Shown piece by piece: positions 1-5,387 of a stretch of 8,497 nucleotides of DNA. Source of the DNA: an uncultured Frankiales bacterium (GTDB lineage Bacteria; Actinomycetota; Actinomycetes; Mycobacteriales; SCTD01); assembly GCA_946479905.1 (NCBI GenBank), contig CAMLIA010000181.1:1-8497 (forward strand), given 5' to 3'. The translations under genes were made by a program, and so were the position numbers. The notes beneath the pieces are model-generated. The model had not been told where the DNA came from, ran no database searches, and saw nothing but the letters and a program-made list of their open reading frames with translations. The first letter of the stretch is position 1, and the number at the start of each line of letters is the position of its first letter.

Positions 1-1
1 C

Positions 2-1261
2 GCCGAGGCGCTCGGCGAGGTGCAGGAGATCATCGACACCTGCGACTTCTTCCTCGGCGAAGGACGCCGGCTCTACGGGCAGACGGTGCCGTCGGAGATG
101 CGAGACAAGCAGCTGTTCACCTTCCGCGTCCCGGTCGGGGTCGCGGGGATCGTCACGGCGGGCAACTTCCCTGTCGCCGTGCCGTCCTGGTACCTCGTGC
201 CCGCGCTGCTCTGCGGCAACGCCGTGGTCTGGAAGCCCGCCGAGTACAGCGCCGCGCTCGGTGACGCCCTGACCCGGCTGTTCGTCGCTGCCGGCGTGCC
301 GGCAGGTGTGCTCAACACGGTCCACGCCGACGGCCCGACCACCTTCGAGGCGCTCTCGCAGGCCCTGTCGAAGGGGCTGGTGCAGAAGGTCGGGTTCACC
401 GGCTCCACCGAGGTCGGTGCCCGGATCGGTGCGCTGTGCGGCCAGCACCTGCAGACGCCCTGCCTCGAGCTGGGTGGCAAGAACCCGCTGGTGGTCATGC
501 CGGACGCCGACCTCGAGCTGGCGGCCGACGGGGCGCTGTTCAGCGGCTTCGGCACCGCCGGGCAGCGCTGCACCTCGCTCGGGGTCGCCATCGTCCACGA
601 CGAGGTGTACGACGCCTTCCTGCAGCGCTTCGTCGGTCGCGTGGAATCGGCCGTGATCGGCGACCCGACGGGTGACGTGCTCTACGGGCCGATGCTCGAC
701 GAGCGCTTCCTGTCGGGGTTCGAGAAGTGGCTCGGCGAGGTCCAGCCGCACCACGAGGTGCACGGGTCCACCGGGGTGGGGCGCATCACCGCCGACAACC
801 CGCGGGCCGGCTTCGTCGGAGACCCGTCGGCGGGTGTGTTCGCCCACCCGACCATCGTCACGGGGGTCCGGTCCGAGGACGCGCTCTACCTCAACGAGAC
901 CTTCGGGCCGCTGGTGAGCGTCATGCGGTTCTCGAGCCTCGACGAGGCCGTGGAGCTGGCCAACGGGCACGGGTACGGCCTGTCCTCGGCGATCTACACG
1001 TCCGATCCCCGGTCGGCCTTCCGGTTCCGGCAGCGGGTCTCGGCCGGCATGCTGAGCGTCAACAACTCCACGTCGGGCGCCGAGGCGCACCTGCCGTTCG
1101 GGGGCAACGGCAAGAGCGGCAACGGCTCCCGGCAGAGCGGCGTCTGGGTGCTCGACCAGTTCACCCGCTGGCAGTCGATGAACTGGGACTACGCCGGCAA
1201 GCTGCAGAAGGCCCAGATGGACACCGAGGAGTCGGCCTACGACCCGGGGTTCCGGCTGTAG
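2..1261 (+). CDS. Aldehyde dehydrogenase family protein, N-terminus cut off by window edge
   Basis: NAD(P)+-dependent oxidation of an aldehyde to a carboxylate, probably in the cytoplasm. The reading frame is open to the left edge, so about 100 N-terminal residues of a usual ~500-residue enzyme are missing. All family catalytic landmarks are present, numbered from the Met codon at base 20: the oxyanion Asn in AGNFPV (residue 49), cofactor-binding Lys in WKPAE (72), general-base Glu in LELGGKNP (150), nucleophilic Cys in GQRCTS (184) and the ETFGP motif. The Lys-Glu-Cys spacing (78 and 34) is normal. The tail after the ALDH core (QSMNWDYAGKLQKAQMD) is longer than in many ALDHs. An Lrp/AsnC regulator two genes away suggests amino-acid catabolism. 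In mycobacteria lrpA lies near lat and pcd of lysine breakdown, so piperideine-6-carboxylate/aminoadipate-semialdehyde dehydrogenase is a candidate, but this is inference. The family call is near certain; the substrate is not known. Confidence 0.94.
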   Translation, partial: AEALGEVQEIIDTCDFFLGEGRRLYGQTVPSEMRDKQLFTFRVPVGVAGIVTAGNFPVAVPSWYLVPALLCGNAVVWKPAEYSAALGDALTRLFVAAGVPAGVLNTVHADGPTTFEALSQALSKGLVQKVGFTGSTEVGARIGALCGQHLQTPCLELGGKNPLVVMPDADLELAADGALFSGFGTAGQRCTSLGVAIVHDEVYDAFLQRFVGRVESAVIGDPTGDVLYGPMLDERFLSGFEKWLGEVQPHHEVHGSTGVGRITADNPRAGFVGDPSAGVFAHPTIVTGVRSEDALYLNETFGPLVSVMRFSSLDEAVELANGHGYGLSSAIYTSDPRSAFRFRQRVSAGMLSVNNSTSGAEAHLPFGGNGKSGNGSRQSGVWVLDQFTRWQSMNWDYAGKLQKAQMDTEESAYDPGFRL

Positions 1262-1266
1262 CGCCC

Positions 1267-1272
1267 TAGGGT
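1267..1272 (+). promoter_or_regulatory. Possible -10 element (TAGGGT) of a leaderless promoter
   Basis: TAGGGT fits the actinobacterial TANNNT -10 pattern and ends 7 nt before the GTG at 1280, the spacing expected when transcription starts at the first base of the start codon. No convincing -35 is seen. The bases AGGG (1268-1271) could equally serve as a ribosome binding site for the same GTG, so the two readings compete. Confidence 0.3.
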
Positions 1273-1279
1273 GATCGGG

Positions 1280-1678
1280 GTGGCCGTCGACCCCGGATCC
1301 CTGTCCCCCGCTGCGCTGCAGTTCCTCACCGAGCGGCACCTCGCGACCCTGACCACGCTGCGGCCGGACGGCACACCCCACGTCGTGGCGGTGGGGTTCA
1401 CCTGGGACGACGAGGCCGGACTGGCGCGCGTCATCACCGACGGGGGCTCGCGCAAGGCGGCGCACGTGCGGGCCGGCTCGCGTGCGGTGGTCGCCCAGGT
1501 CGACGGCCCACGCTGGATCTCCATGGAAGGACCCGCCACCGTCTCGGACGACCCTGCGCGAGTCGCCGATGCCGTCCGGCGCTATGCCGACAGGTATCGC
1601 GTCCCCCGGGAGAACCCGACCCGGGTCGTCATCGAGATCGCCGTCGACCGGGTGCTGGGCTCCAGCACCGTGCGCTGA
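1280..1678 (+). CDS. F420-dependent split-barrel oxidoreductase, Rv2074-like (probable biliverdin reductase)
   Basis: A 132-residue protein of the pyridoxamine-phosphate-oxidase-like split-barrel fold (FDOR-B group). It closely resembles my recollection of M. tuberculosis Rv2074, the F420-dependent biliverdin-IXalpha reductase. Shared stretches include [20 protein letters not shown], then [48 protein letters not shown] and the ending [14 protein letters not shown]. Length also matches (Rv2074 is about 137 residues). The expected reaction is F420H2-driven reduction of biliverdin to bilirubin in the cytoplasm, which implies that the host makes F420. I chose GTG 1280 because AGGG lies 8 nt upstream and a TANNNT box 7 nt upstream. 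GTG 1271 is in frame and would add three residues. It begins 18 nt after the aldehyde dehydrogenase stop, so cotranscription is possible. The protein is cytosolic, with no membrane segment. Other FDOR-B substrates cannot be excluded. Confidence 0.87.
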   Translation: MAVDPGSLSPAALQFLTERHLATLTTLRPDGTPHVVAVGFTWDDEAGLARVITDGGSRKAAHVRAGSRAVVAQVDGPRWISMEGPATVSDDPARVADAVRRYADRYRVPRENPTRVVIEIAVDRVLGSSTVR

Positions 1679-1681
1679 CGG

Positions 1682-2137
1682 TCAGGCGCCCTCGACGTGG
1701 TGCCGGCCCTCCCAGGGCGTGCTGAGCACCACGGTCGTGCGCGTGCTGACGCCCGCTGCCGCGCGGATCTCCTGGAGCAGGGCCTCCAGCTCCGCCGGCC
1801 CCGGGACCCGCACCTTGAGGATGTAGCTCTCGTCCCCGGCCACGCTGTGGCAGGCCTCGATCTGGTGGATGTGCTGCAGCCGTTCCGGCGAGTCGTCCGG
1901 TGCCGCCGGGTCGATGGACTTGATCGACACGAACGCCGTGAGCGGCGCGCCCGCGGCGACGGGGTCGACCTGGGCGCCGTACCCGTGGATGGCTCCGCGC
2001 TGCTCGAGCCGGCGGACCCGCTGGTGGACAGCGCTGGTCGACAGGCCGGTGTCCTTGGCGAGGTCGGTGTAGGAACGGCGGCCGTCCGAGGCGAGCAGTC
2101 GGAGCAGCTGGCGGTCGACCGCGTCGAAGTCGCTCAT
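1682..2137 (-). CDS. Lrp/AsnC family transcriptional regulator
   Basis: A 151-residue protein with normal Lrp/AsnC length and layout. The N-terminal winged helix-turn-helix spans about residues 4-55 (DAVDRQLLRLLASDGRRSY, then LAKDTGLSTSAVHQRVRRLEQRGAI). The C-terminal RAM ligand-binding and oligomerisation domain spans about 66-140 (AFVSIKS, CHSVAGDESYILKVRV, VVLSTPW). Family members bind amino acids or their breakdown products and control nearby metabolic genes. The start ATG overlaps the stop of the upstream acyl-CoA dehydrogenase in an ATGA arrangement. No good ribosome binding site is seen, so translation is probably coupled. A longer upstream reading in this frame exists but lies inside the acyl-CoA dehydrogenase gene and is an artefact. 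The stop lies 3 nt from the stop of the convergent F420-dependent enzyme. Likely targets are its own operon and the aldehyde dehydrogenase, by inference from position. Confidence 0.95.
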   Translation of the reverse strand: MSDFDAVDRQLLRLLASDGRRSYTDLAKDTGLSTSAVHQRVRRLEQRGAIHGYGAQVDPVAAGAPLTAFVSIKSIDPAAPDDSPERLQHIHQIEACHSVAGDESYILKVRVPGPAELEALLQEIRAAAGVSTRTTVVLSTPWEGRHHVEGA

Positions 2138-3279
2138 GACCGGGTCAGCGACCGACCGATCACCACGCGCTGCACCTGGTTGGTCCCCTCGAAGATCTGC
2201 ATGACCTTGGCCTCCCGGAAGTAGCGCTCGGCGGCGAAGTCCTCGACGTAGCCGGCGCCTCCGAGCACCTGGACCGTATCGGTGGTGACCCGCATCGCTG
2301 TGTCGGTGGCGAAGAGCTTGGCCATGCTGGCCTGCGGTCCGTAGGGCTTGCCGCGGTCCTTGAGCCGAGCCGCGGCGAGGTAGAGCGCCCGGGCGGCCTC
2401 GATCTGCGTCGCCATGTCGGCGAGCAGGAAGCTGACGCCCTGGAACTCCGCGATCGGCTTGCTGAACTGCTTGCGCTCCTTGGCGTAGCTGGTCGCCAGC
2501 TCCAGGGCTGCCTGCGCGACGCCGACCGCGACGGCGGCGATGCCGAGCCGGCCGCCGTCGAGCGCGCTCATGGCGATCTTGAACCCGTTCCCCTCGTCGC
2601 TGATCAGCCTGTCCGCCGGCACCCGGGCGCCGTCGAGCACGATGGTCGCGGTGTGGCTGGAGCGCATGCCCATCTTCTTCTCCGGCGGCTGCGGCAGCAG
2701 GCCGGGAGTGTCCTTGTCGGCGAGCAGGCAGGAGATCCCCGCGGGTCCCTCCCCGCCGGTGCGGACCATCAGGTTGTAGAAGTCGGCGTGCCCGCCGTGG
2801 GTCACCCACGCCTTCGCGCCGTTGACGACGTACTCGTCTCCCTGGCGCACTGCTCGCGTGCTGAGGGCCGCCGCGTCGCTGCCGCTGTGCGCCTCGCTGA
2901 GGCAGTAGGCCCCCAGCAGCTCGCCGCCGAGCATGTCCGGGAGGTACCGCTCGCGCTGCGCGTCCGACCCCCAGTGCGCGACCGGGAAGCAGGCCAGGGT
3001 GTGCACGCTCACGCCGACGCCGACACCCGCCCAGCCACGCCCGATCTCCTCGAGCACCTGCAGGTAGACCTCGTAGGGCTGGCCCCCTCCCCCGAGCGCT
3101 TCGGGATAGGCCAGCCCGAGCAGCCCCGCCTTGCCGAGGGTCCGGAACAGCTCGCGCGGGAACTCCGCGCGTGACTCCATCTCGGCGGCCCTCGGGACCA
3201 GCTCGCCGTCGACGAGGTCGCGGGTGAGATCGAGGAGCGCCTCTGCTTCTGGGGTGGGCAGGTCCCGTACGACAGCCAT
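2134..3279 (-). CDS. Acyl-CoA dehydrogenase, short/branched-chain type
   Basis: A 381-residue FAD enzyme that introduces an alpha-beta double bond into an acyl-CoA, passing electrons to electron-transfer flavoprotein. Both family signatures are visible: CLSEAHSGSDAA (about residues 126-137) and the C-terminal QVLGGAGYVEDFAAERYFRE (337-356). The catalytic Glu is residue 364 in IFEGTNQ, where short- and medium-chain enzymes carry it. Isovaleryl- and long-chain types place it elsewhere. The FAD/substrate region has FKIAMSALDGGR and RKQFSKPIAEFQ. The start ATG lies seven bases after a TAGCGT box with no clear ribosome binding site, which suggests a leaderless transcript. The frame stays open upstream through the palindromic intergenic region, but this has no family similarity. 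The gene is first in a two-gene operon with the Lrp/AsnC regulator. That context suggests amino-acid-derived acyl-CoAs such as isobutyryl- or 2-methylbutyryl-CoA, but the chain specificity cannot be read from sequence alone. Confidence 0.96.
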   Translation of the reverse strand: MAVVRDLPTPEAEALLDLTRDLVDGELVPRAAEMESRAEFPRELFRTLGKAGLLGLAYPEALGGGGQPYEVYLQVLEEIGRGWAGVGVGVSVHTLACFPVAHWGSDAQRERYLPDMLGGELLGAYCLSEAHSGSDAAALSTRAVRQGDEYVVNGAKAWVTHGGHADFYNLMVRTGGEGPAGISCLLADKDTPGLLPQPPEKKMGMRSSHTATIVLDGARVPADRLISDEGNGFKIAMSALDGGRLGIAAVAVGVAQAALELATSYAKERKQFSKPIAEFQGVSFLLADMATQIEAARALYLAAARLKDRGKPYGPQASMAKLFATDTAMRVTTDTVQVLGGAGYVEDFAAERYFREAKVMQIFEGTNQVQRVVIGRSLTRS

Positions 3280-3286
3280 GACGTCG

Positions 3287-3292
3287 ACGCTA
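3287..3292 (-). promoter_or_regulatory. Probable -10 element (TAGCGT) of the acyl-CoA dehydrogenase operon
   Basis: On the minus strand TAGCGT is followed by exactly 7 nt and then the ATG at 3279. This is the geometry of leaderless actinobacterial promoters. The absence of a purine-rich ribosome binding site in front of this ATG supports it. The candidate -35 (AGGGTT at 3315-3310, 17-bp spacer) is a poor match. Confidence 0.42.
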
Positions 3293-3380
3293 CCGCCGGA
3301 CCCCTGGCGAACCCTCTGTCCGGGCAGCCAACGAGGTCGCCGACGGCTGGTGCGCCCGCACCACGTGCAGGCACTCCCAC

Positions 3381-3490
3381 TGCCTACACATTCTGCTCGC
3401 CCCTGCCGAGCAGAATCCGTGGCCGCGTGCGATGTGGTCTCCCCGTCGCCACGGATTCTGCTCGGTGAGGGTGAGCAGAATTCGTAGGCG
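3381..3490. repeat. Large imperfect palindrome made of two inverted 9-9-9 dyads
   Basis: The block has one centre of symmetry, between 3435 and 3436. The innermost arms are an exact 18-bp inverted repeat, CCGAGCAGAATCCGTGGC (3406-3423) and its complement (3448-3465), around a 24-nt loop. Going outward, 9 bp at 3390-3398/3473-3481 and 6 bp at 3382-3387/3484-3489 also pair exactly. Of 43 mirrored positions, 36 are Watson-Crick pairs, 4 are G-T and 3 are mismatches. Within it, the 9-mer ATTCTGCTC or its complement occurs four times (3390-3398, 3408-3416, 3455-3463, 3473-3481), forming two smaller dyads 65 bp apart. There is no T-run, so it is not a standard terminator. It could be a palindromic mobile repeat (MITE/REP-like), a cruciform, or paired operators. 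I do not recognise the family. Confidence 0.88.
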
Positions 3491-3598
3491 TCGGAGAGGG
3501 GGACATGACCCGCGGGGTCCGGCGACTGACGCGGTCGATCGCCGCTGTCCACAGCGATGGGACGGCTGGTGTGGCTCTCCAGGCAGGGCGGCCCCAGG

Positions 3599-4462
3599 AT
3601 GCCCCGGGTGGAGGTCGGACGTCTCATCCGGGCATCGCGGCAGCAGGCCGGACTGAGCCAGCGCGCCCTGGCGGAGCGCGCTGGGGTCACGCCATCGTTG
3701 GTGGCGCACGCGGAGGTCGACGGCGCCAACCCAGCGTGGTCCGTCGTGCAGGCGCTTCTCGCCGCAGCCGGCCATGACCTCCAGCTGGCACTGAGCGAGC
3801 AACTCCCTGCTGGTGCCGAGGAATGGCTGCGGTCGAGCACCTCCCAACGGCTCTACGCAGCGCTGGGCGGGCAGCTGCACCACCGGTACGACCGTGTGCA
3901 CCCGGCATGGGCGCAGCTCGGGCAGCTGGCGACGGGACGCGGCGTGGTGCTGGCTCCCGAGGTGTCGACCGCGATCTGGCTTCCGGATCGTCACGTGACC
4001 ACGCCCAGGGCGACGCTCGTCACGGAACTGGATCGCTGGGGCCGGCCGCCAGGACCCAGCAGCGCGTGGGAGGTCCAGGTCGGACCTGCAGCCACAAGCG
4101 GCCTCATCCCTGTCGGCGTCACGCATCGTGCAGAGGTGCTTGCGCACCCACCGGACGCCCCAGCGCTGCAGAGCGATCCCTGGACCAGCCGGGCGCTGCG
4201 GGCGGTCGCGGCACTGCTGGACGACGCGTTGCGCCGCGACCGGCAGGGCCGACGAGGTGCCGCGCACAAGGACTCCCGGACCTTGCGCGAGATCGACTTC
4301 GTGATGGCCAGGCGTCGCTTCGGTGGACTCCCGGTGCCGGACCCACGGGAGCGACGAGACTGGCGGCTCGGCGGCGAGGCCTCCTTCCGGGAGTGGATGG
4401 CGCGTCGCGGATATCCGGTCGCGCGGGACACGGACATCGACGAGGACGACGAGGCTGTCTGA
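3599..4462 (+). CDS. XRE-family helix-turn-helix protein with unrecognised C-terminal region
   Basis: A 287-residue soluble protein, probably a DNA-binding regulator. The N-terminal Cro/C1-type helix-turn-helix covers about residues 4-60: VGRLIRASRQQAGLSQRALA, then ERAGVTPSLVAHAEVDGANP and a short helix ending in LLAAAGHDL. The remaining ~225 residues match no family I can name; they contain RLYAALGGQLHHRYDRVHPA, VSTAIWLPDRHV, RTLREIDFVMARRRFGG and an acidic end (DTDIDEDDEAV). ATG 3599 is preferred because it sits just before the helix-turn-helix and has AGGG 10 nt upstream. ATG 3557 and GTG 3569 are in-frame alternatives with no ribosome binding site. By eye about 20 of the first ~105 codons end in A or T, against about 1 in 80 in the downstream glpD, which suggests recent acquisition. 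No toxin gene accompanies it. The adjacent palindrome may be its binding site (inference). Confidence 0.84.
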   Translation: MPRVEVGRLIRASRQQAGLSQRALAERAGVTPSLVAHAEVDGANPAWSVVQALLAAAGHDLQLALSEQLPAGAEEWLRSSTSQRLYAALGGQLHHRYDRVHPAWAQLGQLATGRGVVLAPEVSTAIWLPDRHVTTPRATLVTELDRWGRPPGPSSAWEVQVGPAATSGLIPVGVTHRAEVLAHPPDAPALQSDPWTSRALRAVAALLDDALRRDRQGRRGAAHKDSRTLREIDFVMARRRFGGLPVPDPRERRDWRLGGEASFREWMARRGYPVARDTDIDEDDEAV

Positions 4463-4475
4463 GAGGGTGACGGAC

Positions 4476-5387
4476 GTGCCTGGACAGCTGATGCTCCTCG
4501 ACTCGCCCGCGCTCTGGTACCGGGCTTTCCACGGCGTGCCCGACACGGTCCGGAGCCCGCAGGGCGAGCCGGTGAACGCCGTGCGCGGCTTCCTGGACCT
4601 GGTCAGCCGGACGGTCCGGGAGCACCGGCCGGGACGGCTCGTCGCGACGCTCGACCTGGACTGGCGGCCGGCCTTCCGGGTGGCGGCCGTCCCGTCGTAC
4701 AAGCTGCACCGGACCACGGCGGGAGGAGCCGAGGCGGAGCCGCCGGAGCTGGCACCGCAGGTCGCGGTGATCCTCGAGGTGCTCGACGCGCTGGGTGTCG
4801 CGGTGGTGGGTGCGGAGGGGCACGAGGCTGACGACGTGATCGGGACGCTGGCGACCCGGGAGGCGGGCGCCGTCGACATCGTGACCGGAGACCGCGACCT
4901 GCTGCAGCTCGTGGACGACCGGGGGCCGGTGCGGGTGCTGTACGCCGTGGAGAAGATGAAGCCGTACGGCGAGGCGGAGGTCAGCGCCAAGCACGGGATC
5001 CCGGGCCGGGGGTACGCGGACTTCGCGGTCCTGCGGGGCGACCCCTCCGACGGTCTGCCGGGGGTCAAGGGGGTGGGTGAGAAGACCGCCGCGGCGCTGG
5101 TCAGCCGGTTCGGCAGCATCGAGGGGATCCTCGCGGCCCTGGACAGCGGCAGCGAGGACGGGTTCCCGAGCGGCGCGCGGGCCAAGCTCGAGGCGGCTCG
5201 GGACTACCTGGCTGTCGCCCCGGCGGTGAGTCGGGTCGTCTGTGACCTGCCGCTGCCGGTGCTGGAGGACACCCTGCCTCGCACGCCGAAGGACCCCGCC
5301 CGCCTGCTCGAGCTGTCGGACCGCTGGGGGCTGGAAAGCCCGCTGGAGAGGTTCCTGCAGGCGGTAGCATTTGCTACTGATGAGTAA
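4476..5387 (+). CDS. Stand-alone 5'-3' exonuclease (PolI N-terminal domain/FEN family)
   Basis: A 303-residue metal-dependent 5' nuclease homologous to the N-terminal domain of DNA polymerase I, expected to remove flaps or RNA primers during replication and repair. Metal and DNA-binding motifs appear in family order: Asp9 in LMLLDSPALWYRAF, Asp60/Asp62, PSYKLHR (73-79), GHEADDVIGTLA (acids at 117, 119, 120), VTGDRDLLQL (Asp139, Asp141) and the helix-three-turn-helix with GDPSDGLPGVKGVGEKTA (188-205; Asp189, Asp192). No polymerase domain follows, so this is the small separate form, like M. tuberculosis Rv2090 from memory. GTG 4476 is chosen because GAGAGGG (4461-4467) lies 8 nt upstream. GTG 4467 and ATG 4491 are in frame, and upstream ATGs fall inside the XRE gene. 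The gap from the XRE stop is 13 nt, so the two may be cotranscribed. The last 8 bases overlap the glpD start. Confidence 0.95.
   Translation: MPGQLMLLDSPALWYRAFHGVPDTVRSPQGEPVNAVRGFLDLVSRTVREHRPGRLVATLDLDWRPAFRVAAVPSYKLHRTTAGGAEAEPPELAPQVAVILEVLDALGVAVVGAEGHEADDVIGTLATREAGAVDIVTGDRDLLQLVDDRGPVRVLYAVEKMKPYGEAEVSAKHGIPGRGYADFAVLRGDPSDGLPGVKGVGEKTAAALVSRFGSIEGILAALDSGSEDGFPSGARAKLEAARDYLAVAPAVSRVVCDLPLPVLEDTLPRTPKDPARLLELSDRWGLESPLERFLQAVAFATDE
5364..5377 (+). promoter_or_regulatory. Inverted repeat containing a -10-like box just before glpD
   Basis: GTAGCATTTGCTAC is a perfect 6-bp inverted repeat around TT, lying inside the end of the exonuclease gene and two bases before the glpD ATG. It contains TAGCAT (5365-5370), a TANNNT-type -10 element 9 nt from that ATG. 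No strong ribosome binding site lies at normal distance. A near-leaderless glpD promoter with an overlapping operator would explain the arrangement. Chance is possible for so short a repeat. Confidence 0.35.

Larger units (their letters stand above)
3280..3598. other. Divergent intergenic region between acyl-CoA dehydrogenase and the XRE-type gene
   Basis: About 320 bases without a convincing gene. It holds the start signals of the leftward acyl-CoA dehydrogenase operon at its left edge, a large palindrome in its middle (3381-3490), and a strong purine run (GGAGAGGGGG, 3493-3502) five to twelve bases ahead of an ATG at 3505. That ATG opens a frame running into the XRE gene in another register. 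I see no RNA gene, transposase remnant or obvious target-site duplication. Confidence 0.7.

Noticed and set aside
1672..1689. GCGCTGACGGTCAGGCGC as a bidirectional terminator between convergent genes
   Set aside because: The stem needs a bulged base, the loop is one to three bases and there is no T-run on either side; it arises largely from the two facing TGA stops.
3381..3490. Palindrome as an intrinsic terminator or CRISPR fragment
   Set aside because: It lies between divergent genes where no terminator is needed, lacks a T-tract, and its repeats are inverted with unequal spacing, unlike CRISPR direct repeats.
2134..3840. Long minus-strand open frame extending the acyl-CoA dehydrogenase N-terminus to 568 residues
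   Set aside because: The extra ~187 residues run through the palindrome and the start of the XRE gene, have no family similarity, and the family's usual length and N-terminus fit ATG 3279.
3599..4462. XRE protein as the antitoxin of a toxin-antitoxin pair
   Set aside because: The adjoining genes are a metabolic dehydrogenase and a housekeeping exonuclease; no small toxin frame with its own start signal is visible on either side.
4323..4475. Upstream starts for the exonuclease at ATG 4323
   Set aside because: This would overlap the XRE gene by 140 bases and add residues not found in the family; GTG 4476 has a well-placed GAGAGGG.
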